Source: an uncultured Oscillospiraceae bacterium
GTDB taxonomy: Bacteria; Bacillota; Clostridia; Oscillospirales; Acutalibacteraceae
Direction: 5' to 3'
DNA length: 45,425 nucleotides
Assembly (NCBI GenBank): GCA_900543795.1
Contig: UQSH01000009.1
Span: 1-45,425, forward strand
The position numbers and the translations under genes were made by a program. Under the pieces are notes generated by a model. That model had not been told where the DNA came from, searched no databases, and worked only from the letters and a program-made list of their open reading frames with translations. Of this stretch, positions 8,486 to 16,665 are shown in pieces; position 1 is the stretch's first letter, and every line of letters begins with the position of its first letter.

Positions 8486-10198
8486 TTACCAGCTTCCGCC
8501 TCCGCCTCCGCCGGAGCCGCCTCCCGAAAAGCCTCCGCCTCCGCTTGAAGAGGTTTGCGGTGATGAGGTCATTGCCTGAGTGCAGCTTTGCATTGTGCTG
8601 CTCATAAAGCTATACATCATCATTCTGTCAAACGGTCCGACGCCGACATACCAGTTAGGTGGTTCGATTGCTATGCTTTCAAAATTTCTTGTCCATTCCT
8701 TTGAAACTCCGAGAACATAGGCATAAGGCAAAATATCGTAATAATATTCGGGATTATCGTTTACAAGCGTTTCGAGCCTTTCCTTTTCCGCAGTTTCAAG
8801 AAACATTTTGAAGCCCTCGATTTTTTGCAGTATTTCTGCGCCAGCCTGAGTTCTTCTTCTTACGAAGAAGGAAAGAATAAATGCACAGGCAAGAACTGCC
8901 GCACCTGCGAAAAAGGCTAAATATCTATCCGCCGTTCCGAATGTAAAATTAAGAATTAAAACATTCAAAAGCAGGCAGCAAACCGTTACCGCCCAGCAAA
9001 GAAGACGCATTTTAAGAGATTTTGAATCAAAAACCTTTTTTCTGTTTTCAGAGGTGTTATAATTCATCGCAATTGCTTGAAGCGTTTTATAGAACTCGTT
9101 TTCAAGGTCTTTCTTTTCCACTCTCGTTCTGCCGTTTTCAAACAGGCCGTTATAAAACATTCTTTTGTTTATATCCTTTGAATCGCAGTAATTTCTGCTT
9201 TCAATAACAAAATCCTGCGAGGTACGAAACGGCTTTTTCGCTTCTGTTTGGCGGATTGTTACATATCCCTCATTTGCAAGCTCAATAAGCATGGGAACAA
9301 TATTATCGTTAGTTAACATTCCGTTATACCAATATGCAACATCAGCACTGCTCATACCCTCGGGCGGATAAAATTCAACAACCTTAACTGTTTTCTTATC
9401 CTTGCCGTGCTTTTTCCAAGCTAAAACAACAAACAAAAGGCAAAAAACGGGAATTATAACCATTAGTGCAAGCTTTGCAATATGCGCTGCTTTATTGAAA
9501 TAAAAATATCCATCGGGCAATTCAAGCCTAACGGTTAGCGCCTCATAGGGTTCAAGTGCGGTTGTTAATCTTCCGCTGATTTCATTGCCGTTAACATAAT
9601 ACTCTATATTATCAGTTCCTGCCGTTTTATATGCTCCCGAGGAGAAGCCGAGAAGAGAATCGTCAAACTCCTTAGGCATAACAATACTGAACGAAACATT
9701 TTGAATATAGGTATCCCAACCGCTTCCTATGATATTATAGTATAGCTCGTCAAAGCCGTTTGCAATATCCTGTCCGAGCTGATATTCATAAGAAATATTA
9801 TAGGTGTGTTCGCCAATGAGCGTTATATCCTCATCGCCTATCTGCATAACATAATTGCCGTTTTCGTATGATGAGGAATAATTATCACTGCAACGAACAT
9901 TTCTTATTTTAGCGTGTGTTGTGCCTGAGGAGCCATCCTGCCTTTCAACAGTGTTAACGGTTGGAATATATCTGTAAATCCCGTGGCGATACTCGTTAAA
10001 ATATGCGTTTATAGTTTCATTTATTTGAAGAATATTATCCTGCGTAACATTAATATCAACATTATAGGAAGTAATATAATACGGCTCATAATCGAAGGAG
10101 CTTATATTATTATCATCCTCGGCAAGCACGGAAAAAGGCATTGCCAAGGCAATCAACAGAACGAAAAGGAGCGTTGAAATTTTCTTTATTTCAGCCAT
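8486..10198 (-). CDS. DUF2207 membrane protein with Gly-rich tail
   Basis: A 570-residue protein with a signal peptide (residues 1-26), a large extracytoplasmic DUF2207 domain beginning YYITSYNVDINVTQDN, a transmembrane segment near residues 238-260, a cytoplasmic stretch, and two more transmembrane segments near 400-450. It ends in a Gly/Ser-rich tail that closes GGGGGGSW, typical of this family. Function is not established; DUF2207 proteins are repeatedly found beside lemA, as here. The ATG overlaps the lemA stop codon by one base (TAATG), so its translation is probably coupled to lemA. Confidence 0.88.
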   Translation of the reverse strand: MAEIKKISTLLFVLLIALAMPFSVLAEDDNNISSFDYEPYYITSYNVDINVTQDNILQINETINAYFNEYRHGIYRYIPTVNTVERQDGSSGTTHAKIRNVRCSDNYSSSYENGNYVMQIGDEDITLIGEHTYNISYEYQLGQDIANGFDELYYNIIGSGWDTYIQNVSFSIVMPKEFDDSLLGFSSGAYKTAGTDNIEYYVNGNEISGRLTTALEPYEALTVRLELPDGYFYFNKAAHIAKLALMVIIPVFCLLFVVLAWKKHGKDKKTVKVVEFYPPEGMSSADVAYWYNGMLTNDNIVPMLIELANEGYVTIRQTEAKKPFRTSQDFVIESRNYCDSKDINKRMFYNGLFENGRTRVEKKDLENEFYKTLQAIAMNYNTSENRKKVFDSKSLKMRLLCWAVTVCCLLLNVLILNFTFGTADRYLAFFAGAAVLACAFILSFFVRRRTQAGAEILQKIEGFKMFLETAEKERLETLVNDNPEYYYDILPYAYVLGVSKEWTRNFESIAIEPPNWYVGVGPFDRMMMYSFMSSTMQSCTQAMTSSPQTSSSGGGGFSGGGSGGGGGGSW

Positions 10199-10755
10199 TA
10201 AAACTCCACCTTTACTGCCTCTTTTTCTGCTTCGTTTTCAATTACAAACATTTTTCTTACAGAGAATTTAAACATTGACGCAACAATGCTTGACGGAAGC
10301 ATTTGAACCTTATTGTTATAATCCTTAACAACGGCATTGTAATACTTTCTTGCGTTTGCAATATCCTCCTCTGTTTTTTGAAGCTGAGAATTGAGGTTGA
10401 GAAAATTTTCATTTGCCTTTAAATCGGGATACTGCTCTGCAACAACATTTATGCCCGCAAGGCTTCTTGAAAGCTCGGCATTGGCGGCCAGCTTTTCATC
10501 ATCGGATAAATCCTGATACCTGCCGTTTCTTGCCTTGATAACATTTTCAAGAGTTTGAGCCTCATGCTTTGCATAGCCCTTAACAGAGGCAACGATATTC
10601 GGGATTAAATCCCAACGCTTTTTAAGATAAACATCCATTGTTGAGAATGCCTCATCAACCGTGTTTCTTTTTCCGATAAGCGAATTATATGCCGAAACAA
10701 CATAAGCGATGATGAGAACGGCAATAACCGCAATAACAATAAGTGCAATTTTCAT
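10198..10755 (-). CDS. lemA: LemA family protein
   Basis: A 185-residue protein with one N-terminal transmembrane helix (about residues 2-22) and a LemA domain. Family blocks are YNSLIGKRNTVDEAFSTMDV, KRWDLIPNIVASVKGYAKHE and ARKYYNAVVKDYNNK. LemA proteins are small helical membrane-anchored proteins of unknown biochemical role. GAGGGGG lies about 8 nt before the ATG. It is the first gene of a two-gene unit with the DUF2207 protein. Confidence 0.93.
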   Translation of the reverse strand: MKIALIVIAVIAVLIIAYVVSAYNSLIGKRNTVDEAFSTMDVYLKKRWDLIPNIVASVKGYAKHEAQTLENVIKARNGRYQDLSDDEKLAANAELSRSLAGINVVAEQYPDLKANENFLNLNSQLQKTEEDIANARKYYNAVVKDYNNKVQMLPSSIVASMFKFSVRKMFVIENEAEKEAVKVEF

Positions 10756-10845
10756 AGAAAATCCCCCTCATAAAATTTAGATACCGAAATAATAAATTTC
10801 AAAAATATTTCTTAATATAACTTTATCACAATTCACATCACTATG

Positions 10846-10872
10846 CAAGAAAAAAGGCTCCAAAGGAGCCTT
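10846..10872 (-). terminator. Terminator of the Na/Pi-regulator-kinase operon
   Basis: Arms AAGGCTCC (10854-10861) and GGAGCCTT (10865-10872) with a 3-nt loop. Read on the minus strand the stem is followed by TTTTTTC. It lies about 90 nt after the histidine kinase stop. Confidence 0.8.
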
Positions 10873-10964
10873 CGAGCTGTTGATAAAGCGATTTGAACCA
10901 CACTGACATTAAAAAAATATATATGTAATCAGATTGTATGGAAGCTCAACAAAGACGCTTTATA

Positions 10965-11984
10965 TTATTTAGCGAGCAAAACGGTTATTGCCGTTCCCTC
11001 ATTTTCTCTGCTTTCAAGCCGAACGGAGCCGCCGAGATACTCTGCGGTGTGCTTAACAATTGCAAGACCGAGGCCCGTTCCGCCCGTTGCCTTTGAGCGT
11101 GATTTATCAACCCTGAAAAATCTTTCAAAAATTCTATCTTGATACTTTTCGGGGATTCCGATGCCGGTGTCCTTAACACACAATGAAGCAGTTTTTTCCG
11201 CATTTTCAATAGATATATCAACTCTGCCGTTTTCAACATTATACTTTATTGCGTTTTCAACAAGATTATACACAAGCTCTTCAATAAGAGATTTTGTTCC
11301 CTTAACACGGCAATTTTCCCCTGCAACGCTTACCGTTACATTCTTTTTCTGCGCCTTAACGGAAAGCGCCTCAACACAATAATTAACAATATCAAGCAAA
11401 TCAACAAAATCAATAATGGGCTTATAATCATATTCTTCAAGCTGTGAAAGCTGAATAATATCGTGAGTTAAATTGATAAGCCTTTCCGATTCCTTGCATA
11501 TAATACCGCCGATTTTTGCAACATCATCGGGTGCAACCATATTGCTTTGGAGCATTTCGCCGTAGCCCGAAATTGAAGTCAGCGGAGTTTTCAGCTCGTG
11601 CGAAACATTAGCCGTAAACCTTTTTTTCATAGTCAGAAGCTTTTCTTTTTCATCAAGCTGAACCTGAACCCTGCCTGCAAACGGTTTTAATTCGTCATAG
11701 GGGCAATTCTTTTCGATATTATCGGGATCCTCGCCCATTTTATCTATATCCTTAACAAAACGCTTAACCGCAGAATTTGAAAAGAAAAACGAAATGATAA
11801 GAGAAACAACGATAACAAGAAGCAAAACACCTGCGCATCTGAGAAAAAAGCCCGAGGTTAAAGCAAACGGAAATTCCTTTTCCAGCACCTCAAAATAAAC
11901 GGCATAAGCTATAAATGCGACGGCGACCGATAAAGCAGATGATGCCGCTATGCAATTAAATATTTTACCTGTCAAATCAATCAC
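10965..11984 (-). CDS. Sensor histidine kinase, PhoR-like
   Basis: A 339-residue membrane kinase. Two transmembrane helices (about residues 10-31 and 45-68) flank a very short extracytoplasmic loop, and no PAS domain is seen. The H-box ANVSHELKTPLTS carries the phospho-accepting His near residue 130; the N-box ELVYNLVENAIKYN, G1 DTGIGIPEKY and G2 TGGTGLGLAIV follow in order. Its ATG overlaps the response-regulator stop by 8 bases, a classic coupled pair. Because a phosphate symporter is the first gene of the operon, phosphate or envelope stress are likely inputs, but the signal is inferred from context. Confidence 0.92.
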   Translation of the reverse strand: MIDLTGKIFNCIAASSALSVAVAFIAYAVYFEVLEKEFPFALTSGFFLRCAGVLLLVIVVSLIISFFFSNSAVKRFVKDIDKMGEDPDNIEKNCPYDELKPFAGRVQVQLDEKEKLLTMKKRFTANVSHELKTPLTSISGYGEMLQSNMVAPDDVAKIGGIICKESERLINLTHDIIQLSQLEEYDYKPIIDFVDLLDIVNYCVEALSVKAQKKNVTVSVAGENCRVKGTKSLIEELVYNLVENAIKYNVENGRVDISIENAEKTASLCVKDTGIGIPEKYQDRIFERFFRVDKSRSKATGGTGLGLAIVKHTAEYLGGSVRLESRENEGTAITVLLAK

Positions 11985-12651
11985 CCAACTTATAGCCTAC
12001 ATGGCGTATTGTTTCAATAAGTGAGCCGCTTTCGCCGAGCTTTTTTCTTAAAGTTAAGATATGACTGTCAACCGTTCTTGTTTCGCTTTCGCTGTTATAT
12101 CCCCAAACCTCATTAAGAAGCTGCTCTCTTGTTACGGCTATGCCCTTATTAAGTAAAAGATATTTAAGAATTTCATATTCCTTAAAGGTTAATTCAACCT
12201 CTTTGCCATTTGAATAAACCTTATGCTTTTTATCGTCAACGGTTATTTCTTTATAGGTGTAGCTCTGCTTTGACTGAGGAGAACCTGCTCTGCGCAAAAC
12301 CGCCTTTATTCGAGAAAGGAAAATCATAACGGAAAACGGCTTGGTTATATAATCGTCGGCACCGTTATCAAATCCCCTTATGGCGTCTATTTCAGAATCC
12401 TTGGCGGAAACAATAACAATCGGAATATCCTTATATTCCGAGCTTGCACGGAGCTTTTTGGTTACGGACAGCCCATCCTCTCCCGGAAGCATAACATCCG
12501 CAACAACAAGATCGGGCTTTTCCTTTTTAATGGCTTCATAAAAATCCTTTGGATTTGAAAAGCCGCCTACCTCATAGCCGTTTCCGCGAAGCGCATAGGC
12601 TTCCAGCTCTCTGACGCTGTCGTCATCTTCAAGAATATAAATTAGAGGCAT
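11977..12651 (-). CDS. OmpR/PhoB-family response regulator
   Basis: A 224-residue regulator with a receiver domain (YILEDDDSVRE acidic pocket; phospho-acceptor Asp in VADVMLPGEDG near residue 53; Lys in ITKPFS) and a C-terminal winged-helix domain (LTFKEYEILKYLL, TREQLLNEVWGYN, RTVDSHILTLRKKLG). The second of two close ATGs (12651) is preferred since AAGGAG sits 7-8 nt before it and only one base before the first ATG. It is cotranscribed with the Na/Pi symporter (57 nt upstream) and the kinase (overlap). It is the likely transcriptional arm of a phosphate-responsive two-component system. Confidence 0.92.
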   Translation of the reverse strand: MPLIYILEDDDSVRELEAYALRGNGYEVGGFSNPKDFYEAIKKEKPDLVVADVMLPGEDGLSVTKKLRASSEYKDIPIVIVSAKDSEIDAIRGFDNGADDYITKPFSVMIFLSRIKAVLRRAGSPQSKQSYTYKEITVDDKKHKVYSNGKEVELTFKEYEILKYLLLNKGIAVTREQLLNEVWGYNSESETRTVDSHILTLRKKLGESGSLIETIRHVGYKLGD

Positions 12652-12708
12652 AAGCATTCTCCTTTATTCTTTACATCATAATTTTATATTTTCCAATTAT
12701 ATATTATT

Positions 12709-14457
12709 TCAGTTTATTGAATATTTTTCAAGATATGCATCAAGATTTTCTATAAATTCTTTATCGGTTTCCTTTAAATCACGGGTGTATTCGTGAACAT
12801 TATAATCTCCGCTTTCAAGCTCTATCATTGAAACGGCAAGGCTTGAGCAATGATCGGCTATTCTTTCAAGGGCGTTAATAATATCAAGATAAACAAAGCC
12901 CTGATCAACAGAGCATGAGCCGAGCTCGATGCGCTTTAAGTGCCTGTTTTTAAGCTCCTTCTTTATTTTATCAATTGCCTCTTCAAGCGGCTCAATCTCC
13001 TTTGCCTTTTCGTTATCGTTTGTTTTAAACGCCTCTGTTGTTAAGGTTATGATTTTAGTTGTTGCCGCCATCATAACGGAAAGCTCATACTTTGCCTTTT
13101 CGGAGAAATTAATATTGCTTTTATTGATATTCTTTTTAATTTTCAAAATATCCTCACTGTAATCGCCTATCTTTTCAAAGTTTTCAATAGCGTGGTGAAG
13201 AATGAAAACATGCTTACTGTCTTCATCATTAAGATTAAGTGCGCTGATTTTAACAAGATATGCTTCAAGCACCTCTTCGTATTTATCGGTTTTCTTTTCG
13301 TTTTCCTTAATCAGCTGCGCCTTTTCCTCTGTGTAATTCTTAACGGCAGACATAGCCGTAATAGCCGTTTTTTCAACAACCTCTGCCATTTCAATAGTGA
13401 GCTCTCTGCTTTTTTCAACGGCATAGGAGGGGTTGATAAGAAAACGGTCGTCAAGCAAAATTGTCTGCTCGCCCTGAATATGTTCACTCTTGATCGTTTT
13501 ATTCGCAAGAAATTCAAGCTGCTTTGTAAACGGCAGAAGAACAATCGTTGAGAAAATATTAAACACAGAATGCATAACCGCAATCTGCGAAGCGGAAATC
13601 GGATTTTCGAGAAAATCAAAATGGAATATTGCATTTGCGCCGTAAAAGATTGCCATTGCAAGAATAACGCCTATAACATTAAAATACAGATGGGCGCAAG
13701 CCGCTCTTTTTGCATTTTTACTTGTTCCCACAGAGGAGATGATTGCGGTTACGCAGGTTCCTATATTTTGGCCGAGAATAATAGGAAACGCCGTTGCATA
13801 GGAAACGCTGCCCGAAATTGCAAGCGCCTGAAGAATACCGACAGATGCGCTTGAGGACTGAATAACCGCAGTTAAAACAGTTCCTGCAAGGATGCCCAAA
13901 ACAGGATTGCTGAATTTAAGAAGTATCGAGGTAAACTGCTCGTTATCCGCAAGGCCGGACATTGCAGAGCTCATATAATTCATACCAAGCATAAGAACTC
14001 CGAAGCCCGTTAAAATTCCGCCGATATTCTTTTTCTTATCGGATTTAGAAAACATAAGCATAAAAACTCCGATAACGGCAAGCACGGGTGCAAAGGAGGA
14101 GGGCTTTAACAAATTGATAATCAAGCTGTCGCCGCTCAATCCCGTGAGCGAAAGCACCCAAGCCGTTACTGTTGTGCCGACATTTGCACCCATAATAACG
14201 CCGATGGCGCGCGAAAGCTCCATAATTCCCGAATTAACGAAGCCTACAACCATAACGGTTACGGCTGATGACGACTGTATAACAGCAGTTACAACACAGC
14301 CGAGCAAAACGCCCTTATATGTTTTATCCGTCATTTTTTCAAGGATTCTTTCAAGCTTACCGCCCGAAAGCTTTTCAAGCTGCTCGCCCATATAGTGCAT
14401 ACCGTAAAGAAACATTGCAAGTCCGCCGAGCATGGAAAACAAATCAAAAATACTCAT
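12709..14457 (-). CDS. Na/Pi cotransporter family protein with C-terminal PhoU-like domain
   Basis: About 582 residues. The N-terminal half has two inverted Na/Pi-cotransporter repeats, each with the signature QSSSA (TAVIQSSSAVTVMV near residue 57; TAVIQSSSASVGIL near 200) inside multiple hydrophobic segments. The C-terminal part (from about residue 340) is helical and PhoU-like (FEKIGDYSEDI, ALERIADHCSSLA). It takes up phosphate with Na+ and its PhoU-like region may gate or sense. The ATG at 14457 is preferred to an earlier TTG; AAAGG lies about 10 nt upstream. First gene of the operon with the PhoB/PhoR-like pair. Confidence 0.92.
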   Translation of the reverse strand: MSIFDLFSMLGGLAMFLYGMHYMGEQLEKLSGGKLERILEKMTDKTYKGVLLGCVVTAVIQSSSAVTVMVVGFVNSGIMELSRAIGVIMGANVGTTVTAWVLSLTGLSGDSLIINLLKPSSFAPVLAVIGVFMLMFSKSDKKKNIGGILTGFGVLMLGMNYMSSAMSGLADNEQFTSILLKFSNPVLGILAGTVLTAVIQSSSASVGILQALAISGSVSYATAFPIILGQNIGTCVTAIISSVGTSKNAKRAACAHLYFNVIGVILAMAIFYGANAIFHFDFLENPISASQIAVMHSVFNIFSTIVLLPFTKQLEFLANKTIKSEHIQGEQTILLDDRFLINPSYAVEKSRELTIEMAEVVEKTAITAMSAVKNYTEEKAQLIKENEKKTDKYEEVLEAYLVKISALNLNDEDSKHVFILHHAIENFEKIGDYSEDILKIKKNINKSNINFSEKAKYELSVMMAATTKIITLTTEAFKTNDNEKAKEIEPLEEAIDKIKKELKNRHLKRIELGSCSVDQGFVYLDIINALERIADHCSSLAVSMIELESGDYNVHEYTRDLKETDKEFIENLDAYLEKYSIN

Positions 14458-14552
14458 ATTCTTCAAACCTTTCAAAATATCTCTTCTATATTATTTGTTA
14501 TTAATCAAATAACAATTTGATTTATGTCAAATCTGTGTAAAATAAGATAAAA

Positions 14553-14582
14553 TTGACAAACACAGACGGCAATTGCTATAAT
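14553..14582 (+). promoter_or_regulatory. Promoter of the GT2 gene
   Basis: TTGACA (14553-14558) and a perfect TATAAT (14577-14582), 18 nt apart, 42 nt before the ATG. Confidence 0.65.
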
Positions 14583-14624
14583 AAACAATAATATTGGTTA
14601 TATTTTATTTACAGGTGATAATTT

Positions 14625-16391
14625 ATGATTTTTGCTTCAATTATTATTTCCGATGAGGGCTCAATAAAAATAAACGAAAATGCAAGACTGCAAGACTGCA
14701 AAATCATTTGCACGAAAAAAGGTGAAGACTGCCGCTTTGCATTTGAAACGGCAAAAAGCATTTCCGAAAAATTCAGGGAAAACGGTGCTTCGGCTTTTGA
14801 CAGCAAATACACGGTTATATTAAATGCCGATAAGATTTTGGATAACGCTGCCGATTTTAACGGCTCACACCTTTTTGCAGGAATTGCAGAAGAATTTGAA
14901 GAAAGCTCTGTTTCTCAATTAATCAAGCTGAAAAAGGTGCTTCAGGGATTTGGGATTTTCTCTTTAACGGAAAAGGATTTCACCTCCTTTGCACTTTCGC
15001 AGCTGCTTAAAAATCTTTATTCCGTTGATGATAAAAGCAAATTTATTGAATATGCAAGCGAGCTTACCGAGAGCGGATTTTACCGGCTTGGAATTTTAGG
15101 ACACACCGAGGGATATTTTACCTGCAAGGCTGATTTTAAGCGTTTAATCGGCGTTTTAAAAACTCCTGCCGATAAGCTTTTTAATAATATTCAAAATGAA
15201 AAGGAGCAGAAAAAAAAGGCGTTGCCATATATTGACGCAGACGCTCTGCCCTGTCTTATATCGGAAAGGTCTTCAAGTGAGCCGAGGGTTTCCGTAATTA
15301 TTCCCGCATATAATGTTGAGGAATATATAGGCGAATGTCTTGACAGTGCGCTTAACAGCACCTTAAAGGAGTTGGAAATTATCTGCATTGACGACGGCTC
15401 AACGGATTCAACGCCCGAAATTCTTAAAGAATATGCCGAAAGAGATAATCGCATAGTTGTTTTAACAAAGAAAAACGGCGGTGCCGCAAGCAGCAGAAAT
15501 TTTGCGTTGCCCCATGCACGGGGAAAATATATTCATTTTCTTGACAGCGACGATAAAATCCATCCGAGAGCTTATGAATATCTTTACTGCGAAGCGGAAA
15601 ATAACAGCCTTGATATACTTTATTTTGATTACACGGCGTTTTATCACAATGATGAAATAAAGCAAAGCTACAAATTTACAAAGCCAACCGCCGTTAAGCA
15701 GGGTGTTTATGATGAGGTTATGACAGGCAGAGATATGTATATTTCAGCAGTTAACAACAAAACCTTTTGCTCATCGACCTGCTTTCAGCTTATCAGAAAG
15801 GATTTTCTTACGGAAAACAGCATTTCCTTTGTTGAGGGTATTGTTTATGAGGATAATATTTTCAATATTCAAACACTTCTTTCGGCAAGGAGGGCGGCAT
15901 ACAGAAATATTATTCTTTATTTACGCAGAATAAGAGAGGGCTCCGTTGTTACCTCAACCGTTACGAAGCACAGGATTTATTCTCTGTTTACCGTTTTAAA
16001 TAAATTTGAGGAGCTTTCAGCTGCTCGCCGCTTCAACGAGGATAAGGAGCTTTACTCTGCTTATGTTTTGCATTGCGGACGCATTGCAGGGCAGGCGTAT
16101 GACGCCGTAAAGGGACTTTCCTCTGCCGAAATGAGAGAATGTGCTTTAAGCATTAACGACCGAGCGGTTTACAATTCATATAAGCTTTTTGAAAGCATAG
16201 TAACAACAAGAAGAAGCCTTGAAAAAGAGCAGGCGATTGCAGACGGATATGTTATTGAAAACGCAAGGCTGAAATGCCAATGCAAAGAGCTTCGGGAAAG
16301 CAGCAACGCACTGAAAAAGCAGCTTCAAGGCGAAAAAGAAGCTCAAAGGCCGAAAAGAAACGGCTTTAAAAATCTGTTTTCAGCTAAATAA
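14625..16391 (+). CDS. Family 2 glycosyltransferase with unrecognised N-terminal region
   Basis: 588 residues. The GT-A catalytic domain starts near residue 222 (PRVSVIIPAYNVEEYIGECL), with the nucleotide-binding IICIDDGSTDSTPEIL, the NGGAASSRN loop, and the metal-binding HFLDSDDKI near residue 308. This is a GT2 enzyme that would transfer a sugar from a nucleotide sugar to a cell-surface glycan or lipid. The first 210 residues resemble no domain I can name. The last 60 residues are charged and coiled-coil-like. There is no membrane segment. AGGTGAT precedes the ATG. It stands alone behind its own promoter, so donor and acceptor cannot be inferred. Confidence 0.85.
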   Translation: MIFASIIISDEGSIKINENARLQDCKIICTKKGEDCRFAFETAKSISEKFRENGASAFDSKYTVILNADKILDNAADFNGSHLFAGIAEEFEESSVSQLIKLKKVLQGFGIFSLTEKDFTSFALSQLLKNLYSVDDKSKFIEYASELTESGFYRLGILGHTEGYFTCKADFKRLIGVLKTPADKLFNNIQNEKEQKKKALPYIDADALPCLISERSSSEPRVSVIIPAYNVEEYIGECLDSALNSTLKELEIICIDDGSTDSTPEILKEYAERDNRIVVLTKKNGGAASSRNFALPHARGKYIHFLDSDDKIHPRAYEYLYCEAENNSLDILYFDYTAFYHNDEIKQSYKFTKPTAVKQGVYDEVMTGRDMYISAVNNKTFCSSTCFQLIRKDFLTENSISFVEGIVYEDNIFNIQTLLSARRAAYRNIILYLRRIREGSVVTSTVTKHRIYSLFTVLNKFEELSAARRFNEDKELYSAYVLHCGRIAGQAYDAVKGLSSAEMRECALSINDRAVYNSYKLFESIVTTRRSLEKEQAIADGYVIENARLKCQCKELRESSNALKKQLQGEKEAQRPKRNGFKNLFSAK

Positions 16392-16405
16392 ACCGCAGTA
16401 AATAT

Positions 16406-16434
16406 TTGACTTATGATAAATCCTGTGATATAAT
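16406..16434 (+). promoter_or_regulatory. Promoter of the leader ORF-ABC exporter unit
   Basis: TTGACT (16406-16411) and TATAAT (16429-16434) are exactly 17 nt apart. An 8-bp inverted repeat, TTTCCGCA (16434-16441) and TGCGGAAA (16455-16462), starts at the end of the -10, so it could be an operator or a 5' mRNA hairpin. Confidence 0.7.
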
Positions 16435-16488
16435 TTCCGCAGGTTTTGGTTTCATGCGGAAACAAATATTATGAAGGAGGCGAACAGA

Positions 16489-16593
16489 ATGAGATATTAC
16501 GGTTATTACCCTATGAGCAAAGCAAGACATACCGTTAATTATAAAGAAGCCGTTTTTATGCCGGTTTATTTTGTCCGCCTTTCTCTGAAATGA
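16489..16593 (+). CDS. 34-residue leader peptide ORF upstream of the ABC exporter
   Basis: ATG 16489 to TGA 16591-16593, too short for usual gene finding. It is preceded by a near-ideal GAAGGAGG 8 nt from the ATG, stronger than most genes here. The peptide starts MRYYGYYPMSKAR, is rich in aromatic residues (five Tyr, three Phe) and basic residues, and has no Cys and no signal peptide. It lies between the promoter and an intrinsic terminator that precedes the ABC genes. A regulatory leader peptide (ribosome-mediated attenuation) is the best reading. A small exported peptide carried by the ABC pair is the alternative. Nothing here resembles a known precursor-peptide core. Confidence 0.6.
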   Translation: MRYYGYYPMSKARHTVNYKEAVFMPVYFVRLSLK

Positions 16594-16610
16594 TAAAATT
16601 CGGATTTTAC

Positions 16611-16648
16611 TACCCGTCGGCATAATGCGTGCCGACGGTATTTTTTTA
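16611..16648 (+). terminator. Intrinsic terminator / attenuator before the ABC genes
   Basis: Arms CCGTCGGCA (16614-16622) and TGCCGACGG (16630-16638) with a 7-nt loop, followed by a run of T residues to 16647. It lies 18 nt after the leader ORF and 18 nt before the ABC start. The leader-ORF bases 16556-16563 (TTATGCCG) are perfectly complementary to 16618-16625 (CGGCATAA), overlapping the 5' arm, which gives an alternative antiterminator pairing. Confidence 0.75.
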
Positions 16649-16665
16649 CTTTCAGGAGGTGAATT

